The position numbers were made by a program, and so were the translations under genes. Shown piece by piece: positions 1 to 11,925 of a DNA stretch of 64,000 nt (within the stretch, counting starts at the first letter, position 1; the number at the start of each line of letters is the position of its first letter). Source of the DNA: Cellulomonas fimi ATCC 484 (lineage in GTDB: Bacteria > Actinomycetota > Actinomycetes > Actinomycetales > Cellulomonadaceae); contig NC_015514.1 in NCBI RefSeq assembly GCF_000212695.1, positions 1,612,001-1,676,000 on the forward strand, read 5' to 3'. The notes beneath the pieces were generated by a model. That model ran no database searches. It was not told the DNA's origin and saw only the letters and a list, made by a program, of their open reading frames with translations.

Positions 1-587
1 GCCCGGTGCTCGACCTCTACGGCCTGCGCGAGACCGGCCCGGTCGCGGTCTCGACGGACGGCGCGGGCCACGTGGTGGTGCCGCGGCGGGTCTTCGTCGA
101 GGTCCTCGGGCCGGACGGGCGCCGGCTGCCCGACGGCGAGCGCGGCGAGGTCGTGGTCACCGTCGACGAGAACCCGTACCTGCCGCTGCTGCGCTACCGC
201 ACGGGCGACACGGCCGCGCTGGTCCGCGACGCGCGCGGCACCGTGCTGGTCGGGCTGCAGGGCCGGGCGCCGGTGCGGTTCGTCGCGGCGGACGGCTCGG
301 CGAGCTCGTCGATCGACGCGACGCAGCTCCTGCAGGCGTACGGCCTGGCGGGCTGGGAGCTCGTGCAGGACGTCGCCGGCGACGTCCGGCTGACGGCGTT
401 GCCGGTCACGGGCCTGGGCGCCGACCCGGTCGCGACGGCCCGCGCCGCGGCGGACGCGGTCGAACGCTGGCTCGGCCGCCCGGTCCGGCTCGACGTCGTG
501 CACGACCCGGCCGCGCTCGGCCCCGGCAAGCCCCGCCGCTTCCGCTCGGACGCGGTCCCCTCGACGCTCGGGAAGGACAACCCATGA
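1..587 (+). CDS. AMP-forming acyl-CoA ligase-like protein (PaaK type), C-terminal part
   Basis: This is the C-terminal 195 codons of a gene that begins before the window. The readable part has an adenylate-forming core: LYGLRETG (like the A5 motif of phenylacetate-CoA ligases), a GERGEVVVT strand and the RYRTGD motif that holds the ribose of AMP. A small C-terminal domain follows and ends with GKPRRFRSD. Family members activate a carboxylate as acyl-adenylate and pass it to CoA or another acceptor. The substrate cannot be told from this fragment. The stop overlaps the start of the GH9 gene by four bases (ATGA), so the two are probably co-translated, an unusual pairing. A GTG at 6 lies in frame but is almost certainly internal, because half of the enzyme would be missing. 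Confidence 0.72.
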   Translation, partial: PVLDLYGLRETGPVAVSTDGAGHVVVPRRVFVEVLGPDGRRLPDGERGEVVVTVDENPYLPLLRYRTGDTAALVRDARGTVLVGLQGRAPVRFVAADGSASSSIDATQLLQAYGLAGWELVQDVAGDVRLTALPVTGLGADPVATARAAADAVERWLGRPVRLDVVHDPAALGPGKPRRFRSDAVPSTLGKDNP

Positions 588-2379
588 CCGCCCAGGACGC
601 CCCGCGCGTGCGCGTCAACCAGGTCGGGTACCTGACGCACGGCCCGAAGGCCGCGACGCTCGTCACGGACGCGACCGACCCGGTGGCGTGGCGGCTGCTG
701 CGCGGCGGCGCCGTCGTCGCGGCAGGCCGGTCGGTCCCGCGGGGCACGACCCGTCCGCGGGGCTGGACGTGCACACGCTGCACCTCGACGACGTGCACGA
801 GCCGGGCGCGGGCTACGTCCTGGAGGCGGACGGCGCGACGAGCGACCCGTTCGCGATCGGTGGCGACCTGTGGGACGGCCTGCGCGTGGACTCGCTCGTG
901 GTGTTCTACGGCCAGCGCAGCGGCATCCCGATCGAGGAGGACCTGCTGGGAGCCGGCTACGGGCGCGCCGCGGGTCACGTGGACGTGGCACCCAACGGCG
1001 GGGACGGCGACGTGGCGTGCCTGCCGGCGGGGCACGCGACGACCGCGGCGGGCGTCGACCTGTACGAGGGCTGGACCGGCGGGTACGCGCTCGACGTGAC
1101 GGGCGGCTGGTACGACGCGGGGGACCAGGGCAAGTACGTCGTCAACGGCGGCATCGCGGTCGCCCAGCTGCTCGGACTGTACGAGCGCGCGCTGCGCACG
1201 GGCACGGCCGGCGCCCTGGGGGACGGCTCCCTGCGGGTGCCGGAGAGCGGCGACGGCGTGCCCGACGTGCTGTCCGAGGCGCGCTGGGAGCTCGAGTGGA
1301 TGCTGCGCATGGTCGTGCCCGAGGGGGAGCCGCTCGCGGGCCTCGTGCACCACAAGGTCTCCGACGAGCGCTGGGTGCCGCTGCCGATGCTCCCCGCGGA
1401 CGACCCGCAGCCCCGCTTCCTGCACCGCCCGTCGACCGCGGCGACGCTCAACCTCGCGGCGGTCGCCGCGCAGGGGTCGCGACTGTTCGCACCGCACGAC
1501 GCGGCCTTCGCCGACCGGCTGCTCGCCGCGGCGCGCGCGGCGTACGACGCGGCGCAGGCGCACCCCGTCCTGCTCGCGCCCGACACCAACACGCTGGAGA
1601 ACGCCGGCAGCGGGCCCTACGACGACACCGACGTCGACGACGACCGCCTCTGGGCGGCGACCGAGCTGTACCTCTCGACGGGCGAGGACCGGTACGCGGC
1701 CGACCTGCGCGCGAACCCCTACCGTCTCGGCGGCACGGCTCCCGCCTTCCGCCCGGAGGGCTTCGACTGGAACCACGTCGCGGCGTGGGCGCGGCTGCAG
1801 CTCGCGACGGTCGACAGCGCGCTGCCGGAGCGTGCGCTCGTGCGCGCGTCCGTCGTGGACGCGGCGGACGCGCTGGTCGAGGCGCAGGCCACGCAGCCGT
1901 TCGGCCACCCCTACGTGCCGACGAGCGGCCGGTACGACTGGGGCTCGAACGGCCTGCTGCTCAACAACCTCGCCGTGCTCGCGGCGGCGCACGAGATCAC
2001 GGGCGACGACCGGTACCGCGACGCGGTGCTCGGCGGGGTGGACTACGTGTTCGGCCGCAACGCGCTCGGCGTGTCCTACGTGACCGGCTACGGCACGCGC
2101 GACGTCCGCAACCAGCACTCGCGCTGGTACGCCCACCAGCTCGACCCGGCCCTGCCGCACCCGCCGCGGGGCACGGTCTCGGGGGGCCCGAACTCCGACT
2201 GCCCCGACCCGGTGTCGGCCGCGCTCGCGGGTTCGCCCGCGCAGTGCTGCTTCGTCGACGACGTGGGCGCGTACGGCGTGAACGAGATGACGATCAACTG
2301 GAACTCGGCGCTGGCCTGGGTCGCGGCGTACCTCGCAGGTCTGGGCGACGGGCGCCCGAGCCCCGCGGCGGAGGGCTGA
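584..2379 (+). pseudogene. GH9 family beta-glycanase/glycosidase, frameshifted near 741-744
   Basis: The frame opened by ATG 584 encodes [19 protein letters not shown], the start of the Ig-like CelD_N domain of GH9 enzymes. After about 53 codons the homology jumps to another frame ([17 protein letters not shown] from about 745) and runs to the stop at 2379. One missing G in the run GGGG at 741-744 would restore a protein of about 598 residues. The catalytic (alpha/alpha)6 domain is intact: GGWYDAGDQGKYV near 1105 holds the two nucleophile/base Asp residues, and YGVNEMTINWNSALAW near the end holds the acid Glu. There is no signal peptide, linker or cellulose-binding module, so an intact product would probably act in the cytoplasm on imported oligosaccharides. 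The lesion may be a sequencing error or a true young pseudogene. Confidence 0.8.
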
Positions 2380-2497
2380 CGGCCCGACCGGCACGCCGGC
2401 CGAGCACGACGGCCACCGCTGCGACGGGCGCGCGCACCCCGCGGTCCGGTCGACGCGCGCGGCCCCGCCGTCCGGCGTCCTTGGCGGTTCGTCTCGT
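2380..2497. other. Intergenic DNA upstream of GH43 operators
   Basis: GC-rich spacer between the GH9 stop and the palindromes. No gene and no clear hairpin terminator is visible. Confidence 0.4.
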
Positions 2498-2528
2498 ACA
2501 ACGATGTACAGAAGTCCCACAACGTTGT
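2498..2528. promoter_or_regulatory. Two tandem palindromic operator sites before the GH43 gene
   Basis: ACAACGATGT (2498-2507) and the perfect palindrome ACAACGTTGT (2519-2528) share ACAACG and lie 21 bases apart, two helical turns, so two dimers could bind the same face. They sit in an AT-richer patch about 80-110 bases before the GH43 start. The form suits a LacI- or GntR-type sugar-responsive repressor. No regulator gene lies in the window, so the protein is unknown. Confidence 0.6.
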
Positions 2529-2606
2529 AGATTTCGGACCGGCACCTCCGGCGAACCGCCGCGAACCGTGCCTGTCCTGCGTCCGACGTCGCACCAGGAG
2601 CTCTCC

Positions 2607-4976
2607 ATGGCCCGTCGCCCCCTGCGCGCCGCCCTCTCGGCGGCCGTCGTCACCCTCGCGCTCGTCGCCACGAGCGCCCCGGCCCAGGCGGACCGCCGCC
2701 CGGCCGGTCCACCGCCGCCGACGTTCCAGGACGTCTCCGTGCACGACCCCTCGGTCGTGGTCGCGGACGACGAGATCTGGGTCTTCGGCAGCCACCTCGC
2801 CGCCGCGAAGACCGACGACCTCCTGCACTGGGAGAAGGTCGCCGACGGCGCGAACGCCGACAACCCGCTCTTCGACGACGTCCGGGCGAACCTCGCCGAG
2901 ACGTTCGCGTGGGCCCAGACCGACACCCTGTGGGCCGCCGACGTCATCCAGCTGCCCGACGGCCGGTACGCGATGTACTACAACGCCTGCAAGGGCGACT
3001 CGCCGCGCTCCGCGATGGGCGTCGCGGTCAGCGACGACGTCGACGGTCCCTACGTCGACCAGGGGATCTTCCTGCGGTCGGGGATGTGGGACCAGCCCTC
3101 CGACGCGGTCGACGGCGCGATCTACGACGCCCGCGTGCACCCCAACACGGTCGACCCGGACGTCTTCGTCGACGCCGAGGGCGACTGGTGGCTCGTGTAC
3201 GGCTCGTACTCGGGCGGCATCTTCGTCCTCGCGCTCGACCCGGCCACCGGCGAGCCCGTGCCGGGGCAGGGCTACGGCACGCACCTCGTCGGCGGCAACC
3301 ACAGCCGCATCGAGGGCCCGACCGTCATGTACGACCCGGGCACGAAGTTCTACTACCTCTTCCTGTCGTTCGGCGGCCTCGACGCGAACGGTGCGTACAA
3401 CGTCCGCGTCGCGCGCTCCACGAACCCCGACGGGCCGTACGTCGACGCCGCCGGCAACGACATGGCGCAGGTGAAGGCGGACCCGAGCAAGCCGCTGTTC
3501 GACGACGCGTCGATCGAGCCGTTCGGCACCAAGATCCTCGGCAACCACCTGGTCGCCCGCGAGGTCGGCGACCCCGGCGAGGGGCTGGGCACCGGCTACC
3601 TCTCGCCGGGCCACAACAGCTGGTACCGCGACCCGGAGACGGGCGAGACGTTCCTCGTCTTCCACTCCCGGTTCCCGGGGCGCGGCGAGGAGCACGAGGT
3701 CCGCGTCCACCAGCTGTGGATGAACGCGGACGGCTGGCCCGTCCTCGACCCGTACCGCTACGCGGGTGGCGACGACCGTCGCGTGCAGCGCGGCGACGTC
3801 GCGGGCGACTACGCGCTCGTCACGCACGACAAGGCGCTCACCGCGGACCAGCGCCGCGCGCAGAGCGTGACGCTGCAGTCGAACGGCAAGGTCTCCGGCG
3901 CCGTGACCGGGAAGTGGTCGCTGTCCGGGAAGAACCGCGCGCGGCTCGACGTGGGCGGCACACGCTACGACGGCGTGTTCACGCGCTCGTGGCAGCCGGA
4001 CCTCGCGCGCTGGGTCGTGACGTTCAGCGTCCTGTCCCGTGACGGCGTGACCCTGTGGGGCAGCGCCGTCCCGCCGATGACCGCGAAGCAGGCGGTCGAC
4101 GCGGTCGTCGCCGACCTCGACCTGGGCGACACCACCGCCGTCGTGTCCGACCTGGCGCTGCCGACCACGGGCACGCACGGCACGACGATCACGTGGACGT
4201 CGTCCGACCCGGCCGTCGTCTCGACGACGGGCGACGTCACGCGGCCCGAGGCGGGGGCGGGGGACGCGCACGTCACGCTGACCGCGACGGTCACCAACGG
4301 CACGCGCACCCGTGCCGTGACCTTCCCGGTGACCGTCCTGCAGCGGGTCGCGGGCGGCGTCGTCGGCTCGTGGTCGTTCGAGGGCGACCTCGCCGACGGC
4401 ACGGGTCGCAGCGTCCCGGCGAGCACGACCGGCCCGAGGCTCGACCAGGCCGGCGGCCAGGTCACGTACGTCGCGGACGGTGCTCGTGGCCAGGCCGTGC
4501 ACCTCGACGGCACGTCCGGCGTCCGCCTGCCCGACGGCCTCGTCTCCGGGGCCACCTGGTCCGCGGCGATGTGGCTGCGCCCGCAGGTGCTCACGCCGTA
4601 CACGTCCGCGTTCTTCGCGGCCCGCGACGCGAACGCGTGGGTGAGCGTCGTGCCGCGCGGCCACGACGGCGTCGGCGGCTCGACCATGGTGTGGTCCGGC
4701 TCGCAGTGGTACGACGCGGGCACGGGTACGCAGATCCCGGTCGGGCGGTGGAGCCACGTGGCGTTCACGGTCGACGGCGGCGACGTGGTCGTCTACGTCG
4801 ACGGCGAGGCCGCGTACACGGGCACGGGGTTCCCGGGCGTCCTGACGACGACCGCCGGCACCTTCGCGCTCGGCGTCAACTGGTGGGACACGCCGTTCCA
4901 GGGCGACGTCGACGAGGTGTCGGTGTGGAGCTCCGCGCTCACCCCCACGGAGGTCGCCGCGCTCGCGACGCGCTGA
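2607..4976 (+). CDS. Secreted GH43 arabinan endo-1,5-alpha-L-arabinosidase with LamG domain
   Basis: The 789-residue product should cut alpha-1,5-arabinan outside the cell. ATG 2607 is chosen because it opens a clear Sec signal peptide (RR, a hydrophobic stretch, cleavage after APAQA) and follows AGGAG. The GH43 five-blade propeller runs from about residue 40 to 390, with the base Asp in VHDPSVV, the pKa-tuning Asp in NTVDPDVFVD and the acid Glu in SRIEGPTV. An arabinanase-type C-terminal beta domain follows (about 395-480), then an atrophied bacterial Ig-like domain (about 490-575, ITWTSSDPAVVS) and a LamG/concanavalin-like jelly roll (about 580-789, GSWSFEGDLADGTG) that may bind glycan. The two palindromes upstream suggest sugar-controlled expression. 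The same frame is open back to 870, but that stretch is shadow coding over the GH9 gene. Confidence 0.9.
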   Translation: MARRPLRAALSAAVVTLALVATSAPAQADRRPAGPPPPTFQDVSVHDPSVVVADDEIWVFGSHLAAAKTDDLLHWEKVADGANADNPLFDDVRANLAETFAWAQTDTLWAADVIQLPDGRYAMYYNACKGDSPRSAMGVAVSDDVDGPYVDQGIFLRSGMWDQPSDAVDGAIYDARVHPNTVDPDVFVDAEGDWWLVYGSYSGGIFVLALDPATGEPVPGQGYGTHLVGGNHSRIEGPTVMYDPGTKFYYLFLSFGGLDANGAYNVRVARSTNPDGPYVDAAGNDMAQVKADPSKPLFDDASIEPFGTKILGNHLVAREVGDPGEGLGTGYLSPGHNSWYRDPETGETFLVFHSRFPGRGEEHEVRVHQLWMNADGWPVLDPYRYAGGDDRRVQRGDVAGDYALVTHDKALTADQRRAQSVTLQSNGKVSGAVTGKWSLSGKNRARLDVGGTRYDGVFTRSWQPDLARWVVTFSVLSRDGVTLWGSAVPPMTAKQAVDAVVADLDLGDTTAVVSDLALPTTGTHGTTITWTSSDPAVVSTTGDVTRPEAGAGDAHVTLTATVTNGTRTRAVTFPVTVLQRVAGGVVGSWSFEGDLADGTGRSVPASTTGPRLDQAGGQVTYVADGARGQAVHLDGTSGVRLPDGLVSGATWSAAMWLRPQVLTPYTSAFFAARDANAWVSVVPRGHDGVGGSTMVWSGSQWYDAGTGTQIPVGRWSHVAFTVDGGDVVVYVDGEAAYTGTGFPGVLTTTAGTFALGVNWWDTPFQGDVDEVSVWSSALTPTEVAALATR

Positions 4977-4983
4977 CCCTCCC

Positions 4984-5029
4984 GCCGCGGCCCGGTCGCC
5001 CCTCTCCTCCTGGGCGGCCGGGCCGCGGC
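4984..5029 (+). terminator. Terminator hairpin after GH43 gene
   Basis: An 18-base-pair stem (4984-5001 with 5012-5029, one T-G pair) lies eight bases after the stop. There is no T tract, as is usual in actinobacteria. Confidence 0.7.
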
Positions 5030-5097
5030 CTGCCCGAGCACGGCGCACGGGCCTGCGCCGACGCGGTCGCGGTGGTGGACCCCCGGCGACGGGTCGC

Positions 5098-5103
5098 TAG
5101 ACT
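5098..5103 (+). promoter_or_regulatory. -10 element for the ileS leader
   Basis: TAGACT matches the TAnnnT form of actinobacterial -10 boxes and lies just before the T-box leader. No good -35 is visible. Confidence 0.5.
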
Positions 5104-5107
5104 CGGG

Positions 5108-5336
5108 GGCACAGGCGTCGACCCGGCCATCACCGGCGAGCCTCCGGAAGAACAGGCGGGACCCCGGCACCGGGGAGCCGCCCCAGTAGAACCGGACGGG
5201 GCAGGCCCGTCACAGCCGCAGCAGAGAGGTCGACGACCCCGCCCGGGGGAGCCGGCAAGCGAGGTGGTACCGCGGTCGTCCCCGCCAGGGGGTGGTCGTC
5301 CTCGTGGCCGTGAGCGATCGACCAGGAGACCCGACG
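5108..5336 (+). ncRNA. T-box leader (Ile, translational type) of ileS
   Basis: The leader carries the hallmark T-box sequence GGTGGTACCGCGG at 5263-5275 and, upstream, a specifier region CATCACCGGCGAG with the isoleucine codon ATC at 5129-5131. Uncharged tRNA-Ile should pair with the specifier codon and with the T-box bulge, exposing the ribosome-binding site. No T-rich terminator follows. Instead the AGGAG of ileS (5324-5328) lies about 50 bases after the T-box, which fits the class known in actinobacterial ileS leaders that controls translation rather than termination. Confidence 0.88.
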
Positions 5337-8617
<3,281 letters not shown>

Positions 8618-8621
<4 letters not shown>

Positions 8622-10009
8622 GCCGCCGCGGACGCGACGGGGGCTCGGAGCACCTGCGCGCCGAGCAGGCGCGGGCCGCGCGGGAGGCCGCCGACGAGGT
8701 GTACCGGGCGATCCTCGCCCGGGCCCCCGAGCACGAGATCGACCCGTCGTTCGAGCGCACGCGGCAGGTCATGGAGCTGCTGGGGGACCCGCAGCGGGCG
8801 TACCGCGTGGTCCACCTGACCGGCACCAACGGCAAGACGTCGACCGCGCGCATGGTCGAGCGGCTCCTGCGCGAGCACGGCCTGCGCACGGGCCGGTTCA
8901 CGAGCCCGCACCTCACGCGCGTGAACGAGCGCATCGTCGTCGACGGCGAGCCCATCAGCGACGAGCGGTTCGTCGAGGTGTGGCAGGACGTCGCGCCGTA
9001 CGTGCACCTCGTCGACCAGCGCGCGCGTGATGAGGGCAAGCCGCAGCTGTCGTTCTTCGAGGTGTTCACGGTCATGGCGTTCGCGGCGTTCGCCGACGCG
9101 CCCGTCGACGTCGCGGTCGTCGAGGTCGGCATGGGCGGGCTGTGGGACTCGACGAACGTCGCCGACGGCGAGGTCGCGGTCATCACGCCCGTCGCGATGG
9201 ACCACGAGCGCTACCTGGGCGACACGCTCGCCGAGATCGCCTCGGTCAAGGCGGGCATCGTCAAGGAGGGCGCGACGCTCGTGCTCGCGCAGCAGGACGA
9301 GGTCGTCGAGGGGGTCGTGCTCGCGGCGGCCGCCGAGAAGGGCGCGCGGGTCGTGCGCGAGGGCGTCGACATCGACGTCGTGGAGCGGCAGGTCGCGGTC
9401 GGCGGGCAGCTGCTCACGCTGCGCGGCCTCGGCGGCGTGTACGCGGACGTCTTCCTGCCGCTGCACGGCGAGTTCCAGGCGCACAACGCGCTGCTCGCGC
9501 TCGTCGCGGCCGAGGCGTTCCTCACCGGGGGAGCGGCGCTCGACGGCGACGTCGTCGGGACCGCGTTCGCCGACGTCTCGTCGCCGGGCCGGCTCGAGGT
9601 CGTGCGGTCGAGCCCGACCGTCCTGGTCGACGGTGCGCACAACCCCGCGGGCGTCGAGGCGCTCGTCGCCGCGCTCGACGAGGCGTTCGCGTTCCAGCGC
9701 GTCGTGGGGGTCGTGGGCGTCATGGCCGACAAGGACCCCGAGGGCATCCTCGCGCTGCTCGAGCCGGTGCTCGCCGAGGTCGTCGTGACGCGCGCGTCGA
9801 ACCCGCGCGCGCTCGACCCGCAGGACCTCGCGGAGGTCGCGGTCGACGTCTTCGGCGAGGACCGCGTGCACGTGGTCGAGCGGCTCGACGAGGCGATCGA
9901 CCTCGCGGCGGCGCGTGCGGAGGGCGAGGTCGAGCGCGGTGGCGCGGTCCTCGTGACGGGCTCGATCCTGCTGGTCGCGGAGGCGCGCATCCTGCTCGGC
10001 CGCCCCTGA
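8618..10009 (+). CDS. folC: Folylpolyglutamate synthase / dihydrofolate synthase
   Basis: FolC adds glutamate to dihydropteroate and to reduced folates, which traps folates in the cell. The 463-residue protein has the Mur-ligase P-loop [11 protein letters not shown] at residues 67-76, the Mg-binding and folate region ([15 protein letters not shown]), and the C-terminal domain start [18 protein letters not shown] 8618 overlaps the ileS stop (ATGA), so translation is coupled to T-box-controlled ileS. In most actinobacteria folC is followed at once by a DUF4233 gene and ndk; here those lie 5.3 kb away beyond the dha and TetR/exporter block. Confidence 0.95.
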
Positions 10010-10028
10010 CGCGCGACACCGGCCCTGG

Positions 10029-10063
10029 GGCGGGCGGGCTCGGCGCACGCCGTCCCGCCCGCC
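10029..10063 (+). terminator. Terminator hairpin after folC
   Basis: GGCGGGCGGG (10029-10038) pairs with CCCGCCCGCC (10054-10063), and an inner CGGCG/CGCCG stem caps it. It ends the ileS-folC operon. Confidence 0.65.
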
Positions 10064-10143
10064 GTCGTCGCCCGCGGGGGTGACGAGGCACGTCGCCGCC
10101 CGCCGGCCTGCACGAACGTGCACCCGGTGCGCACGTCCTCCCC

Positions 10144-10172
10144 TTGACCGTGCCGGAGGGCGCGGCGAGGGT
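10144..10172 (+). promoter_or_regulatory. Likely dhaKLM promoter
   Basis: TTGACC (10144-10149), a 17-base spacer and GAGGGT (10167-10172) form a plausible sigma-A-type promoter about 75 bases before dhaK. Confidence 0.5.
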
Positions 10173-10247
10173 GAGGCATGTCGGGCGACGGCGCCGCGAC
10201 GCACGTGACGTGGGCGATCGCCCACGTCGGAGGAGGGAGCGGTCAGC

Positions 10248-11243
10248 GTGAAGAAGCTCATCAACGATCCCCAGGACGTCGTCGCCGAGTCCCTCGAGGG
10301 CTTCGCGGCCGCGCACGCGGACCTCGTCGCGGTGCACGCGGACCCGCCGTTCGTCACGCGCGCCGGCGGGGCGGTCCCGGGGAAGGTCGGTCTGGTGAGC
10401 GGCGGCGGCTCGGGGCACGAGCCGCTGCACGCGGGCTTCGTCGGCGTCGGCATGCTCGACGCGGCCGTGCCGGGGGCGGTGTTCACCTCGCCGACGCCGG
10501 ACCAGATCGCGCCCGCGCTGCAGGCCGCCGACGGCGGCAAGGGCGTCCTCGCGATCGTCAAGAACTACACGGGCGACGTCCTCAACTTCGAGACGGGCGC
10601 CGAGCTCGCCGAGGCCGACGGCGTCACCGTGCGCTCCGTGGTCGTGGACGACGACGTCGCGGTCGAGAACTCGCTCTACACCGCGGGTCGCCGGGGCGTC
10701 GCCGGGACGGTGTGCGTCGAGAAGATCGCCGGAGCCGCCGCCGAGCGCGGCGGCGACCTCGACGCGGTCGCCGCGGTCGCCGAGCGCGTGATCGCGAACG
10801 TGCGCTCGATGGGCGTCGCGCTCACCGCCTGCACGGTCCCGCACGCCGGCAGGCCGAGCTTCGACCTGCCCGAGGACGAGATCGAGATCGGCATCGGGAT
10901 CCACGGCGAGCCCGGGCGGCGGCGGATCCCGCTCGCGGGCGCCGACGAGATCACCGAGATGCTCCTGACGCCCGTCGTCGACGACCTCGGCCTGTCGGGC
11001 GGGGAGCAGGTGCTGCTGTTCGTCAACGGCATGGGGGGCACGCCCGCGTCCGAGCTGTACGTCGTCTATCGTCGGGCACGCGCGTTGCTCTCCGAGCGCG
11101 GGGTCGAGGTCACTCGCTCGCTCGTCGGCAACTACGTGACATCACTGGAGATGCAGGGCGCGTCCGTCACCGTGCTGCGGCTGGACGACGAGCTGACCGC
11201 CCTGTGGGACGCACCGGTGCACACGACGGCGCTGCGTTGGTGA
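10248..11243 (+). CDS. dhaK: Dihydroxyacetone kinase subunit DhaK (substrate-binding)
   Basis: DhaK holds dihydroxyacetone covalently as a hemiaminal on a histidine while DhaL supplies phosphate, giving dihydroxyacetone phosphate for glycolysis. The 331-residue protein has the family signature SGGGSGHEPLHAGFVG near residues 48-63 and the binding histidine in GIGIHGEPGRRR (His219). The start GTG 10248 follows GGAGGGAG. dhaL and dhaM lie downstream with short gaps. DhaM shows that the phosphate donor is PEP through the PTS and not ATP. The cluster fits use of glycerol or dihydroxyacetone from sugar breakdown. Confidence 0.96.
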   Translation: MKKLINDPQDVVAESLEGFAAAHADLVAVHADPPFVTRAGGAVPGKVGLVSGGGSGHEPLHAGFVGVGMLDAAVPGAVFTSPTPDQIAPALQAADGGKGVLAIVKNYTGDVLNFETGAELAEADGVTVRSVVVDDDVAVENSLYTAGRRGVAGTVCVEKIAGAAAERGGDLDAVAAVAERVIANVRSMGVALTACTVPHAGRPSFDLPEDEIEIGIGIHGEPGRRRIPLAGADEITEMLLTPVVDDLGLSGGEQVLLFVNGMGGTPASELYVVYRRARALLSERGVEVTRSLVGNYVTSLEMQGASVTVLRLDDELTALWDAPVHTTALRW

Positions 11244-11292
11244 GACGCGGCCTGCTCGGGGCGCCGGTCGGACGGGCCGAGGGAGCGTGGGC

Positions 11293-11925
11293 ATGACGCT
11301 GGACGTGGCGTGGGCGGTCGACTGGGTGCGCGCGTGCGCCCGGACCGTCGCGGAGCACCGCGACGAGCTGGTCGAGCTGGACCGGCAGATCGGGGACGGC
11401 GACCACGGCGAGAACCTCAACCGCGGGTTCAGGGCGGTGGTCGCGAAGCTCGACGCGCTCGACGCCCCGCCCGCGCAGATCGGCGACGTGCTCAAGCTCG
11501 TCGCCACCACGCTCATGTCCACCGTGGGCGGCGCGGCCGGCCCGCTGTACGGCACCGCGTTCCTGCGGGCGTCGCGCGCGACCGCGGTGAGCGAGCTCGA
11601 CAGCGGCGGCGTCGTCGCCCTGCTCGAGGCCGCGCTGGAAGGGATCGTCGTGCGGGGCAAGGCGACGACGGGCGAGAAGACGATGGTCGACGCGTGGACG
11701 CCGGCGACGGAGGCGGCCGTCGCCGCGGCCGACGGGGGCGCGGGCCCGGCCGACGTGCTGGCCGCCGCCGCGCGCGCCGCGACCGACGGCGCGCAGGCCA
11801 CGATCCCGCTCGTCGCGACCAAGGGCCGCGCGTCCTACCTGGGCGAGCGCTCGGCGGGACACCTCGACCCGGGCGCCCGCTCGACCGAGCTCCTGCTCGC
11901 CGCAGCGGCGCAGGCGGCGGCGTGA
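11293..11925 (+). CDS. dhaL: Dihydroxyacetone kinase subunit DhaL (ADP-binding)
   Basis: DhaL carries a tightly bound ADP that is phosphorylated by DhaM and passes phosphate to the substrate on DhaK. The 210-residue, all-helical protein shows the Mg/ADP-binding aspartates in DRQIGDGDHGENLNRGF and the nucleotide loop STVGGAAGPLYG. ATG 11293 is preferred over GTG 11287 because GAGGGAG (11279-11285) is seven bases away from it but too close to the GTG. Its stop overlaps the dhaM start by GTGA. Confidence 0.95.
   Translation: MTLDVAWAVDWVRACARTVAEHRDELVELDRQIGDGDHGENLNRGFRAVVAKLDALDAPPAQIGDVLKLVATTLMSTVGGAAGPLYGTAFLRASRATAVSELDSGGVVALLEAALEGIVVRGKATTGEKTMVDAWTPATEAAVAAADGGAGPADVLAAAARAATDGAQATIPLVATKGRASYLGERSAGHLDPGARSTELLLAAAAQAAA

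Noticed and set aside
870..2606. Apparent 1368-residue fusion of an Arg-rich domain with the GH43 enzyme
   Set aside because: The first 579 codons are a shadow of the GH9 gene in another frame. A signal peptide and ribosome-binding site place the true start at 2607.
2088..5048. Antisense frame of 986 codons over the GH9 and GH43 genes
   Set aside because: High GC leaves long open frames opposite real genes. The translation is Arg/Val/Asp-rich without any domain. The same holds for the other long antisense frames in the window.
5292..5336. Upstream in-frame start for ileS
   Set aside because: It lies inside the T-box expression region and the encoded residues are not IleRS-like. AGGAG favours GTG 5337.
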